Positions 18,018-27,170 are shown, counted from the stretch's first letter. The stretch: 64,000 nt of DNA from Pedobacter kyungheensis (GCF_000812965.1 NZ_JSYN01000001.1:124001-188000), one strand, 5' to 3'. Numbers and translations are program-made. The notes: generated by a model from the letters alone, not told the origin.

Positions 18018-19694
18018 TTATTTTGTGTTTTTTACATCCAGATAATACATCAATTCGATACCAGTTTTGGTAAACAACGATTCCTGTCCGCTGGCCAGGC
18101 TAATTTGCTGCCACTGGGTTGTAGGCAAAATCTTTACAGTTTTAACACCGCTTTGGGTTAATGTTAGTGGCAGGTTAAAGCCATTTACGCAATTGCTATA
18201 ACGGTAAAAAGCCTTGCCTTTTTCTACATAATACTCAAAGACCGGGATTTGTGTGGTACGCAGGTATTGGTCAAAAACTTTTTTGTAATTGAAACCAGTT
18301 TTTTTAGAAATATAATCCTCTATCTCAGCGGTGGTAACTGTTTTATGGTAAAAGGTTTGGTTAAGTCCGCGTAAAACCGACCTGAACAGCGCATCGTTAT
18401 TTAAACTGTGCCTGATGGCGTGCAGCATATTGCCTCCCTTAGGGTACATATCGCCACTGCCCTGTGCATTTACCCCATAAGCCGGAATGATAGGGCTATC
18501 GTTACGAATGCCTTTTCTAATCCCAAAATTATATTCGTTACCGGCTTTATTCCCAAAAATATAATCAACAAAAAGGGTTTCGCTGTAATTGGTAAAACCT
18601 TCGTGCACCCACATATCGGCCAAATCTTTGGTAGTAATGTTGTTGCCAAACCACTCGTGACCGCTTTCGTGAATGATGATAAAATCCCATTTCAAACCCC
18701 AGCCATTGCCCGACATGTCGCGCCCCATGTATCCAAATTTATAGCGGTTACCGTACGAAACGGCCGATTGGTGCTCCATCCCCGTATGCGAAGCATCAAT
18801 TAATTGGTAGCCGTCTTCGTAAAAAGGATAGGGCCCAAACCAGTATTCAAAGCTTTTCATCATTTTATGTACCTGATCGGGCATATAGGTTTTCGCTTTA
18901 GGGTAATTGTAATCCAGTACCCAATAATTTATATCAAGCGATCCTTTTTCTCCGGCGTACTTTTCTTTAAAATTAACGTACTTACCAATGTATGGGATAA
19001 TGCAATAATTGCTGATCGGGTTTTGTACATTGTATTTATAGGTAGTGGTACCATTGCCGTTATTCTTTTTAAACACCAAACGGCCATTGCCTACCGCAAC
19101 CAGAGTATCGGGTACAGTCATGGTTAACGAAGCGCCACGGTCGGGTTCATCGCTCTGATGGTCTTTATTGGGATACCAAACCGAAGCACCAAGTCCCTGA
19201 CAAGCTACCGTCATCCATGGCCGCGAAAGCGAATCGGTGGTAAAAATGAAACCGCCATCCCATGGAGCCCTTTTGGCCTGATGCACTTTGCCATGATAAA
19301 ACAACTGCACATGGTTTAAAGCTGTAAGTTTTTGAGCCGGCACATGCACATACCAAACGCTTCCGCTATGCTCAAATTTTAACTGCGCTTTGCCATTGTA
19401 CAAAACACTGTCAATAATTAACGGTTCCTGCAAATCAATCTGCATGCGTGTTTTACCACTGTTCGGCTTCACCACTTTGTACACAATTTTGTTCGAACCG
19501 GTAATGCTTTTATCGTTATAATCGGGCTTAACCGAAAGCTCATAACGCTGCACATCCCACCAGGTACGCTCGGCATTTAAGCTGCCACGTAAGGTATCGG
19601 CAAGGGTATAAACCTTTTTAGGGCTTTGTGCAAAAAGCTGCAGGGTAAAACAGGCTATAAGTACTGTTAAACAGCCAAATGTTATTTTTTTCAT
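18018..19694 (-). CDS. M1 family (gluzincin) metallopeptidase, secreted
   Basis: A 558-residue exported aminopeptidase-like protein. The signal peptide is MKKITFGCLTVLIAC...QLFAQ. Met at 19694 starts it and is preferred to the ORF start at 19709. The zinc site is complete: HESGHEWFGN (H342, E343, H346) with the third ligand E365 in WVHEGFTNY. An upstream GMEHQSAVSYG matches the GxMEN exopeptidase motif in position. An aminopeptidase N-like N-terminal beta domain precedes it, while the usual C-terminal ARM-repeat domain is missing, as in short bacterial M1 members. It is part of the run of peptidase genes around the hydroxyproline operon. Confidence 0.88.
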   Translation of the reverse strand: MKKITFGCLTVLIACFTLQLFAQSPKKVYTLADTLRGSLNAERTWWDVQRYELSVKPDYNDKSITGSNKIVYKVVKPNSGKTRMQIDLQEPLIIDSVLYNGKAQLKFEHSGSVWYVHVPAQKLTALNHVQLFYHGKVHQAKRAPWDGGFIFTTDSLSRPWMTVACQGLGASVWYPNKDHQSDEPDRGASLTMTVPDTLVAVGNGRLVFKKNNGNGTTTYKYNVQNPISNYCIIPYIGKYVNFKEKYAGEKGSLDINYWVLDYNYPKAKTYMPDQVHKMMKSFEYWFGPYPFYEDGYQLIDASHTGMEHQSAVSYGNRYKFGYMGRDMSGNGWGLKWDFIIIHESGHEWFGNNITTKDLADMWVHEGFTNYSETLFVDYIFGNKAGNEYNFGIRKGIRNDSPIIPAYGVNAQGSGDMYPKGGNMLHAIRHSLNNDALFRSVLRGLNQTFYHKTVTTAEIEDYISKKTGFNYKKVFDQYLRTTQIPVFEYYVEKGKAFYRYSNCVNGFNLPLTLTQSGVKTVKILPTTQWQQISLASGQESLFTKTGIELMYYLDVKNTK

Positions 19695-19716
19695 ATCGTA
19701 TACCGGCATCAGCCAA

Positions 19717-19824
19717 TTTATTTTGAAAAGCAGTTGCAGTGTTTTATCGGTTAGTCCGGCCCTGCTATCTCTCCTGCTCCGGTAAAAACCGGGAGCATCC
19801 GTTCTATCAGGTTTATTTTACCTG
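19717..19824 (-). repeat. 108-bp interspersed repeat, copy A
   Basis: Read on the minus strand, this 108-bp stretch starts CAGGTAAAATAAAC, has a central CTCCCGGTTTTTACCGGAG hairpin, and ends CTGCTTTTCAAAATAAA. It aligns end to end with 24669-24776 (plus strand), also 108 bp. Strong identity lies at both ends and around GCTCCCGGTT...ACCGGA. The copy fills most of the gap between the M1 and M24 peptidase genes. Confidence 0.55.
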
Positions 19825-19850
19825 GGGCAGTACTTAATACCCGAACTTGG

Positions 19851-21248
19851 TTAATAAGCCTCGGCCCTCACCGCCTCTACCTCATCAGTAGTGATGGCCA
19901 GGTGCTTGCCCAGCATCGTACTTCCGGTTTCGGTAATCAGGAAATCATCTTCAACCCTAATGCCGCTAAAATGCCTGAACTGCTCTAATTTATCGTAATT
20001 AATATATTCGCTAAACTGATTTTCAGCCTTCCAGCGGTCAATCAGTTCCGGAATAATGTACACTCCCGGCTCTACTGTTAACACATAACCGGTTTCGAGG
20101 GCTTTTCCAAGCCTTAGCGATTTTAAGCCAAACTGCGTCGTATTTTTAAGCAAATCGTCGGTATAACCTACGTATTGTTCGCCCAGATCTTCCATATCGT
20201 GTACATCGAGCCCCATCATGTGGCCGGTTCCGCATTGAAAAAACATGGCATGCGCACCTGCTGCAACAGCATCGTCAACGTTACCTTTCATCAGGCCGAT
20301 ATCTTTAAGGCCCTGAGCCAATGTTTTACACGAGGTTAAATGTACATCCAGATACCTTACCCCAGGTGCCAGCATGTTTTTGGCATCGGTATAAGCCTTC
20401 AGCACCACATCATAAATATCTTTTTGCTCAGCAGTAAATTTTTTACCTACCGGAAAAGTACGCGTAAGATCGCCTGCATAACCTAAAGCGGTTTCCACGC
20501 CCGAATCATTTAAAACCATTTGGCCATCAAGCAACTGGTTGCCATGATAGTGGTTATGTAAAATTTCGCCACGTACGGTTAAAATAACCGGATAGGCAAT
20601 GTTTCCGCCGGTAGCCAATGCCGCACCTTCAATTTTTGCGGCAAGCTCGCGCTCATACATACCCGGCCTGGCCTGTTGCATTACCATTAAATGAATATCG
20701 GCTGATAAAGCTGCTGCACGGTTTAATTCTACTATTTCTTCAGCCCCTTTGATCGATCTTTGCGCAACAACTGCTTTGATAAAGGTTAGAGATGCTTTTT
20801 CTTTCAGCTGAGCGATTGGAATATTTAACCAATGGCTGAGTTTAATTTTATTTTCGGCCCGGTAAGGCGGTAAGAAATGAACCTGCTGTTTTTTTTCGAC
20901 TGCTTTTTGCAGGTAATCGTCGAGCTTATCAAGTGGCTGTACTTCTGTTAAACCAGCATCAATGCTTTTTTCTTTCAGGGTTTTCTGCCTGCCCATCCAA
21001 ACAATATCATCAATTCCCATTTCGTTGCCAAACAAAATGGTTTTATCGGCATCAAGATCGATAATCGCCCCAAGCGAGGGTTCGTTTATACCGAAATAAT
21101 ATAAAAAAGTACTGTCTTGCCTAAAGTGGTAGGCATTGTCTTTATAGTTCATCGGACTATCTTCGTTACCCATAAAGAGTAAAATACCCGAATTAACTTT
21201 TGATTTTAGCGCTGCTCTCCGTTGGAGGTAAACTTCCTTTTGAAACAT
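19851..21248 (-). CDS. Xaa-Pro aminopeptidase (M24B), cytosolic
   Basis: A 465-residue pita-bread fold metallopeptidase that removes an N-terminal residue before proline. Met at 21248 (MFQKEVYLQRRAAL) is a better start than the ORF limit at 21293. The N-terminal creatinase-like domain spans about 1-165. The five metal ligands are all visible: D248 (LNDSG), D260 (YAGDLTRTFP), H343 (GTGHMMGLDVHD), E393 (TVEPGVYI) and E433 (IRVEDDF). There is no signal peptide, so it acts on imported peptides. Length and motifs match the PepP type rather than PepQ prolidase, although dipeptide cleavage cannot be ruled out. Confidence 0.88.
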   Translation of the reverse strand: MFQKEVYLQRRAALKSKVNSGILLFMGNEDSPMNYKDNAYHFRQDSTFLYYFGINEPSLGAIIDLDADKTILFGNEMGIDDIVWMGRQKTLKEKSIDAGLTEVQPLDKLDDYLQKAVEKKQQVHFLPPYRAENKIKLSHWLNIPIAQLKEKASLTFIKAVVAQRSIKGAEEIVELNRAAALSADIHLMVMQQARPGMYERELAAKIEGAALATGGNIAYPVILTVRGEILHNHYHGNQLLDGQMVLNDSGVETALGYAGDLTRTFPVGKKFTAEQKDIYDVVLKAYTDAKNMLAPGVRYLDVHLTSCKTLAQGLKDIGLMKGNVDDAVAAGAHAMFFQCGTGHMMGLDVHDMEDLGEQYVGYTDDLLKNTTQFGLKSLRLGKALETGYVLTVEPGVYIIPELIDRWKAENQFSEYINYDKLEQFRHFSGIRVEDDFLITETGSTMLGKHLAITTDEVEAVRAEAY

Positions 21249-21691
21249 ATTTTTTGTTGTTAGGCAAATATCCCAAATGCAATTTTTATTCAATCAACTT
21301 CACAATCGACTGGCTAAAATATGGGCGGTATCTGCAAATTATAAGCTAGAGTTTGGATGTAAAAATCACAATTAATTTTTGCTAAGCGAAAAATAGCTAC
21401 AAAATCTGCATAGGAATGACAAACTTCTGGGTAGTAATCTAAATGGCTCAAGTGTAGCCATTGTACAATATTACCACAGCAATAAATAGTTATTTTATAA
21501 TCAAAAATTTAAATAATCTTAAATAAAGTATTTATCTAACTGAATCAAAGCAGATGTGAGGCTGATATTGTCATTAGTAATACTTAAAGCAAGCTGAAAT
21601 CATTAAAAATCCGCTATATAAATCTATTTAATAACTAAATATCATCATTTATATCATTTAAATTATTAAATAACAGTCATACTAATCTGAT
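21249..21691. other. AT-rich gap, no gene seen
   Basis: About 440 bp of very AT-rich DNA upstream of the Xaa-Pro aminopeptidase gene. I find no open frame, hairpin or repeat that I would defend. It should contain the promoter of the minus-strand peptidase gene. Confidence 0.5.
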
Positions 21692-21731
21692 TATAAAAAA
21701 TAAAGCCCCGTAAAAATATTTTTTACAGGGC
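21692..21731 (-). terminator. Rho-independent terminator of the DUF5695 gene
   Basis: On the minus strand GCCCTGTAAAAA pairs with TTTTTACGGGGC (one mismatch) across a short loop at 21705-21731, followed by TTTATTTTTT. It starts 22 bp after the stop of the DUF5695 gene. Confidence 0.8.
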
Positions 21732-21753
21732 CCGAGAGTTGAGAAAATTGGTA

Positions 21754-24516
21754 TTATCTTTTAATGATGATTTCGGTAGGCTGATCTTTATTCAGTTGAA
21801 CCTGATAGGCTCCTCTCGCATTAACCTGCACATCTTTCATTACATAAGTAGCCTTATTTTTAACCTTTGCAGGTTGCGACAATCTGATTAACGCGGCTGG
21901 TGTATAAGCATTGGCGGCATCGAGTTTAAGTTTAATTTCTCCGTTTTGCGTATTGTAGCTAACTTCAGCTATGGTACCCGCATCAAGCGTTATGTAAAGC
22001 CCCTCAGCAGCAATGTAAACTGCCGATTTAGCTGCAGTTGTTAATTTCAGGTTTACTGTATTTCCAGCTTGTTTTAAATTCCCTCCAAAGGCCAGCCAGC
22101 CAAACTCAGGATGTTTCATTACATAAGCAGAAGTATTAACCGCATAGCCAAAAAATCCTGAACCATAATCGCCTGTAATGCCATCGTTCTTTAAAGTTGA
22201 AGGATAAGCATGAAAGGCAGCCGGTGCAAAACCGTCTTGTGTAATGTTCGAAATGGTACCCATTAAACCACCGTACCCGGCACGTAAAAGATAAAAATCA
22301 TCAGGATTTTTACGGTAATCCATCAATACAGGGATGGCATTTAAACCCGAACCGTAATGATGGATCATGCGTTCTATACGGGTAAGTTTACCGCCATAAA
22401 GGAAATCCCAATAACGGCGCGCGTTACCATTATAAGCCCAATGCGGCAGCACAGGCATATAAGCCAGTATAGCATTTAGCGTTACATTGGCTTTATCGGT
22501 ATAGCCAAAATAGTTCGACCACACATAAACTTCTTCCTGACCTGTGGAATCCCAGGGCATTTCACTACCAAAGGGATATTGCAGCGAGCGCCAGTGGTTG
22601 GCACGTTTTTTCATTTCATTCTCCAACCGGGTCGCCTCTTCTGTTAAACCTTCGTTTTTAAGATCGGTTAAGATGAGGTAAAAGATGGTACCTTCCATTT
22701 GCCCGAACTGTGCGTAATATGGCGCAATGTTTACCATGGCCATACCGGTTTCGGCAGCATTAATGAGGTGTTGTTTCCAACTCCCCTCTTCTACCAGTCC
22801 GCTGTAATTACGTGCCAAACGGTACATAATCCAATGCGCAGCGGCCACGTGTGGGTAGTTGTAAGAGCGTCCGAGGTTATCGGCTTCTTTTTTGGGCCAG
22901 GCCGACCAGGTTTTAAAGTTGATGTTATCAGCATAAGTACCTTTAGGCAGAGAATCGGGTGCATAGTAAAACAAACTCTTTCTTACACCATATTTCTGCG
23001 GACCATCGTTAAGCTGAATACGGCCAAACATTACGGTATCTACAAACTGTTTTAATTTGTCTACTTCTTCTTTTTCAGGATGTACCAACTGTTTCATCAT
23101 GGCACCCAGCCACGAACCAGCTCCCCCCTCATCACTTAAACCGGCAATCCAGGCGCGATTATCTTGTGTTACCTGCTGTTGTTTTTCATAATCGTAAGTA
23201 ATGGCTGATGGGCTTCTTTTAAAAATTGGATCGGGCTGGTTAAACCACTGTTTGGTAGTTAAAAAGTGACCATAACTGGCAATTACTTCATTTTCAGGTT
23301 CAATTACCTTGTAATTTATCGTTTGCTCCAATCCATCTTCGTAAACAACCGATAGGCGCGCCCTTCCCCAGGTGTTGGCTTTTACGGAATAGCTTTTCCA
23401 GCCATTTTTGGTTACACCAGTGGCTTTTACAGTTAAAGCATTTTCGGGTAGTACACTTAGCGATTTAATTTTTTTAACATAATTGATAAAAAGTTTGGCA
23501 TCTACATCTTTAGGCAATACATAGCCCGGAACCGATACGGCCACCGGTCTTTTATTTTCAATCAGTTTGCTTTCTGTATTTTTAGCGGTACCCGAGATGA
23601 TAAACTGAAGCGCATAACTTTTGCTTTCGCCTGGTTTTAAAAATGCGCTGGTTGGCTTATTCCATTGTTCGGCATTTTTCCACTCATTTTCGGCATAGGC
23701 TTTACTGTGCACCATCCACTCGTAAAAGCCCTCAAAAGCAATTCCACGTGGTGTGCGGTCGTCGTTTAGCGGGTTGTATGCTTCGAAAGGGGTATGCCCG
23801 AGTGGTGCCACAATAAGTGAAGGCGCATGACCACTTAAGCGCGTAACCTGTAAATAACCTGCATCCTGACCAATGTAAGGATCGTAAAACACATTTTTGG
23901 CATGGGTTTGCTCCAGCGTTCTGCCTTCTAAAATATTATCGAAAATCATCGGAATACCCAATGCGCCAATTTCTACCGTTTTACTGGTTTTGTTTCTGAG
24001 CTCGAAACGAAGCACCAGTTTACCATCTTGCATTTCCCAGCTCCGGGTAATTTGCAAAGGAATATCTGCCGGCAATGTTGCAGCCAGATCGGCAGCTGAG
24101 AGCACGTTTTTACCCGCAGCTAAACTTTTAACCGCACTTCTTTTAGCCGCAGTGCTGTAGCTTGTCCAGCCCTCGTTACCGGCACTACGCAATTTAAGGT
24201 TAATATCGCCCAAATGGTACAACCCATCCGAGCTCCGCACTTTTAAACTATCGCTGGGCACAAAATCGAAATCGTTGACCATTTTAGGCTGTAAACCTGC
24301 AACGGTTTGCGATGATTTAACCAGTTTAAGTTTTAATGCGCCTGCATCAAACTGGCTGAAACCATTTTCAAGCCCTAATGTTGATGGCTTTTTACTTAAT
24401 GCAATCCAGGGCGATTGGGCAAAACTTACCTGAATATACAGTAGAGATAGTGCTAAGCAAAATATTGCTTTAAAAGCTATTGTGATTGGTCTTTTTGTCG
24501 GTTTTGTATTCATCAT
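21754..24516 (-). CDS. Secreted DUF5695-like protein, putative carbohydrate-active enzyme
   Basis: A 920-residue exported protein with a signal peptide ending FAQS (near residue 35). The length, the N-terminal beta-rich half (to about residue 430) and the C-terminal helical half with aromatic-rich segments (SYNYPHVAAAHWIMYRLARNY, VYVWSNYFGYTDKANVTLNAI, RYWDFLYGGKLTRIERMIHHYGSG) suggest the DUF5695 family. The alternating helix pattern looks like an (alpha/alpha)6 toroid, a fold common in glycosidases and lyases, but I cannot name catalytic residues. Family assignment is from memory of similar Pedobacter proteins and function is unknown. It has its own terminator and lies between the two aminopeptidase genes without sharing their apparent role. 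Confidence 0.6.
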   Translation of the reverse strand: MMNTKPTKRPITIAFKAIFCLALSLLYIQVSFAQSPWIALSKKPSTLGLENGFSQFDAGALKLKLVKSSQTVAGLQPKMVNDFDFVPSDSLKVRSSDGLYHLGDINLKLRSAGNEGWTSYSTAAKRSAVKSLAAGKNVLSAADLAATLPADIPLQITRSWEMQDGKLVLRFELRNKTSKTVEIGALGIPMIFDNILEGRTLEQTHAKNVFYDPYIGQDAGYLQVTRLSGHAPSLIVAPLGHTPFEAYNPLNDDRTPRGIAFEGFYEWMVHSKAYAENEWKNAEQWNKPTSAFLKPGESKSYALQFIISGTAKNTESKLIENKRPVAVSVPGYVLPKDVDAKLFINYVKKIKSLSVLPENALTVKATGVTKNGWKSYSVKANTWGRARLSVVYEDGLEQTINYKVIEPENEVIASYGHFLTTKQWFNQPDPIFKRSPSAITYDYEKQQQVTQDNRAWIAGLSDEGGAGSWLGAMMKQLVHPEKEEVDKLKQFVDTVMFGRIQLNDGPQKYGVRKSLFYYAPDSLPKGTYADNINFKTWSAWPKKEADNLGRSYNYPHVAAAHWIMYRLARNYSGLVEEGSWKQHLINAAETGMAMVNIAPYYAQFGQMEGTIFYLILTDLKNEGLTEEATRLENEMKKRANHWRSLQYPFGSEMPWDSTGQEEVYVWSNYFGYTDKANVTLNAILAYMPVLPHWAYNGNARRYWDFLYGGKLTRIERMIHHYGSGLNAIPVLMDYRKNPDDFYLLRAGYGGLMGTISNITQDGFAPAAFHAYPSTLKNDGITGDYGSGFFGYAVNTSAYVMKHPEFGWLAFGGNLKQAGNTVNLKLTTAAKSAVYIAAEGLYITLDAGTIAEVSYNTQNGEIKLKLDAANAYTPAALIRLSQPAKVKNKATYVMKDVQVNARGAYQVQLNKDQPTEIIIKR

Positions 24517-24668
24517 AATAAAAAACGTGTTTATGACGCTTTATTCAAAAATAGATTTAAAAAAGTAAAGCACCTATCAACTTTACAAATAGCGCAAAAT
24601 CGGTAAAGAATTGGTGTATTTACGGCAAGTTAGGTTTTGGAGGGGAATGGTTGCCACCAGCACTGCAG

Positions 24669-24776
24669 CAGGTAAATTAAACGCGATTGCAGCGGCAGCT
24701 CCCGGTTGAAAACCGGAACTAAAGCGAAAAGCGCGACTGACATTAATTGAAATACAGGCGCTGCTTTTCAAATAAA
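24669..24776 (+). repeat. 108-bp interspersed repeat, copy B
   Basis: Plus-strand counterpart of 19717-19824. It starts CAGGTAAATTAAAC, has a central CCCGGTTGAAAACCGG hairpin, and ends GCTGCTTTTCAAATAAA. It lies in the gap between the DUF5695 start and the 3' end of the second Xaa-Pro aminopeptidase gene. Confidence 0.55.
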
Positions 24777-24795
24777 AATAAGATTTAACAACACA

Positions 24796-26571
24796 CTATA
24801 TCGGCTGGCATTTTGCTTTTAACCAGCTGGCTTCTTCGGCCGAAAGATGCGGCTGAAGCTGATCAAACACCCTATTATTGTAGGCATTTAACCAACTAAG
24901 CTGACCAGCTTCCAAAAGTGCCTTATTTACAATCCGGGTATCGATATAGCATAAAGTAAGTGTTTCGAAACTGAGGAAATTACCAAAGACACTGCTGCCA
25001 TGATTAACACATAAAACCAGATTTTCGATCCTTACACCATGTGATCCGGGCCTGTAAATCCCCGGCTCGATGGAAGTTACCATACCCGGCTTAAAGGGCA
25101 CATCAACATTGGCGGGGCTAATGTTCTGAGGACCTTCATGTACATTAAGAAAAAAGCCAATACCATGGCCCGTACCATGACCAAAGTTAATGCTATGCTC
25201 CCATAAAGGTTTACGGCAAATCGAATCGATCTGATAACCTTTTGTACCTTCGGGGAAAACAAGTTTCGATCCTTCAATCAGGCCTTTTAATACGAGCGTA
25301 TAATCGTCTGCCTGTTGTGCCGAGTAATTTGACATGGGCATTACGCGGGTAATATCAGTTGTACCATATAAATATTGCCCACCCGAATCTACCAGGAACA
25401 AACCTTCCGGCTGTATTTCGAGGCTACTCTCTAAACTTACACTGTAATGTGGCAAGGCACCATTGGCATTGAAACCGGCAATGGTATTGAAACTTAAACC
25501 CGCAAAACCGGGTTGCTCGGCCCTGAAAGCAGCCAGCTTTTCGGCAGCCGACCACTCTGTAATCTGCTCCTCCCCTAACCTTTCTTCCATCCATTTAAAA
25601 AATCTGGTCATGGCTACCCCATCTTGTACCATAGCCTTGCGGATATGGTTAATTTCTGTTTCGTTCTTTAAACTTTTGAGGTGCGTACTGGGGTTGATAC
25701 CTGAAATTACCTTAATCGTGGCTGGCAACAATTGATACAAGCCAAAACAGTTGCGTTTAAAATCAATAAAAACCGCTGAATCTGAAGGGAGTTCTTTTAG
25801 CGCATCATTTATTGCCGCGTATGGATAAAGCGTTACGCCTTGTTGCTTCAAGGTATTTATATCGTTATCTGCTAGTTTTGCCGCATCGATAAAGAGTTTC
25901 GCCTCCTGGAGTGTAATTAAAGCAAAGCTTAATGCTACAGGATTATAATCTACATCTTTGCCCCTGATATTGAAAAGCCAGGCGATATCATCGAGCGAGG
26001 AAATTAAATGGCTTTGGGCACCAACTGTTTTTAATTGGGCTTTTACCTGTTCAAGTTTGGCAGAGATGGATAAACCTGCATCTTTTTCGGCTATGAGAAA
26101 GGCCTTTTCGGTTGGCAAAGCGGGCCGGTCTGACCATAAAGGGCCAATTAAATCGGCATCTACTATTTGAATGTGCTGTTTTTCTAAACCAGCCTGAATT
26201 TCTAAAGCCAGTGCGACTGAAATCAGCTGATAATTGAAAGCCACGGTTGCATTTTCAGGCATCACCTCGCTTAACCATTCAATGTATTCAGGTGTGTGGG
26301 GTACTTTCAATTTAACCAATTCGTAACCCGAACCCTGCAACTGGGGCTCGGCCTGGGTAAAATACCGCGAATCGGTCCACAAGCCGGCAAAATCTTTTGT
26401 AATAACCAAAGTTCCGGCCGAACCGGTAAAACCACTGAAAAAAGGGATGGCTTTATAATGTGCTGGCAAATATTCGCTAATGTGCGGATCGGCGGCAGTA
26501 ATGATATAGGCATCTATTTTCTGTTCGGCCATTAAGGTACGTAAGGCCTGCAATTTTGCTACAAAAGTCAT
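24796..26571 (-). CDS. Xaa-Pro aminopeptidase (M24B, aminopeptidase P1-like)
   Basis: A 591-residue three-domain aminopeptidase P like the eukaryotic XPNPEP1 group: two creatinase N-like domains (about 5-150 and 155-305) and the catalytic pita-bread domain (about 310-525). Metal ligands are D395 (LFLVDSGG), D406 (GTTDITR), H469 (GHGTGHGIGFFLNVHEGP), E502 (SIEPGIY) and E516 (RIENLVL). It lacks a signal peptide. It differs in length and architecture from the 465-residue paralogue at 19851, so the locus has two distinct Xaa-Pro peptidases. Its promoter region contains the 21-bp repeat array, which begins about 70 bp upstream of the start codon. Confidence 0.9.
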   Translation of the reverse strand: MTFVAKLQALRTLMAEQKIDAYIITAADPHISEYLPAHYKAIPFFSGFTGSAGTLVITKDFAGLWTDSRYFTQAEPQLQGSGYELVKLKVPHTPEYIEWLSEVMPENATVAFNYQLISVALALEIQAGLEKQHIQIVDADLIGPLWSDRPALPTEKAFLIAEKDAGLSISAKLEQVKAQLKTVGAQSHLISSLDDIAWLFNIRGKDVDYNPVALSFALITLQEAKLFIDAAKLADNDINTLKQQGVTLYPYAAINDALKELPSDSAVFIDFKRNCFGLYQLLPATIKVISGINPSTHLKSLKNETEINHIRKAMVQDGVAMTRFFKWMEERLGEEQITEWSAAEKLAAFRAEQPGFAGLSFNTIAGFNANGALPHYSVSLESSLEIQPEGLFLVDSGGQYLYGTTDITRVMPMSNYSAQQADDYTLVLKGLIEGSKLVFPEGTKGYQIDSICRKPLWEHSINFGHGTGHGIGFFLNVHEGPQNISPANVDVPFKPGMVTSIEPGIYRPGSHGVRIENLVLCVNHGSSVFGNFLSFETLTLCYIDTRIVNKALLEAGQLSWLNAYNNRVFDQLQPHLSAEEASWLKAKCQPI

Positions 26572-26640
26572 GAGGAGAAAGAATTTTATTGGCCAAATTT
26601 AAATATTCTTTTCGACACAGTTTATTGAATAGTCCATGCA

Positions 26641-26950
26641 GGTATAATTAAGCAATACGCATTTATAATTAGTGCATTTACTTTTATAATTAATGTATAG
26701 GATTTTATAATTAACCTACCCGCTTTTATAATTAATGTACCCGCATTTATAATTAATGCATTAGATTTTATAATTAACGTCCTCGCTTTTATAATTAATG
26801 TACCCGCACTTATAATTAATGCATTAGACTTTATAATTAACCTACCCGCTTTTATAATTAATGTACACGCATTTATAATTAATACATTAGATTTTATAAT
26901 TAACGTTATCGCTTTTATAATTAAGCAACAAGCATTTATAATTAAGCAAG
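26641..26950. repeat. Array of fifteen 21-bp units with TATAATTA core and 63-bp higher-order period
   Basis: The core TATAATTA, usually within TTTATAATTAA, starts at 26643, 26664, 26685, 26706, 26727, 26748, 26769, 26790, 26811, 26832, 26853, 26874, 26895, 26916 and 26937. Every step is exactly 21 bp. The linkers between cores fall into three recurring types (ACCTACCCGCT, ATGTACCCGCA, ATGCATTAGAT) in fixed order, giving a 63-bp super-period. The outer units are more diverged. Both strands have an open frame through the array, as expected when the period is a multiple of three, so openness is not evidence of coding. Confidence 0.92.
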
Positions 26951-26973
26951 GTGCAGTTACGATAAGGTGACCC

Positions 26974-27170
26974 GTCATCGCACACACAGACCAAATGACT
27001 AAGACTTGCGCTAGTGGTTTTGCACCATCCCTCATTTCCTCAGACCGTCCTGCTGGTCCGATAGCTATCGGACTTGTTTCGGCATCTCTAATGAGCGGCC
27101 CTGGATCGAATCTTTGAAGCACAAGTCATCCACCCCACAAACCTAAATCGCTAAGACTTGCGCTAGTGGT
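26974..27170. repeat. Direct-repeat module with central palindrome
   Basis: An imperfect 45/46-bp direct repeat (26974-27018 and 27125-27170) shares GTCATC at one end and an identical 20-bp block ending CTAGTGGT at the other. Between the copies is a perfect 18-bp palindrome, GTCCGATAGCTATCGGAC (27056-27073), followed by TTGTTTCGGCATCTC. That tail resembles the CTTGTTTCAGCATCT intergenic repeat I recall from Bacteroidota genomes. No coding capacity is supported. Confidence 0.65.

Noticed and set aside
26641..26950. The repeat array as a CRISPR
   Set aside because: Cores of 8-11 bp and linkers of 10-11 bp are far too short, the linkers recur instead of being unique, and no cas gene is present.
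26622..27122. A 166-residue minus-strand open frame with a heptapeptide repeat (LIIKxxx / LIINAxx)
   Set aside because: It is the translation of the 21-bp DNA array plus the repeat module. The plus strand is open through the array too (FIINxxx), because 21 is a multiple of three. There is no signal, domain or start context.
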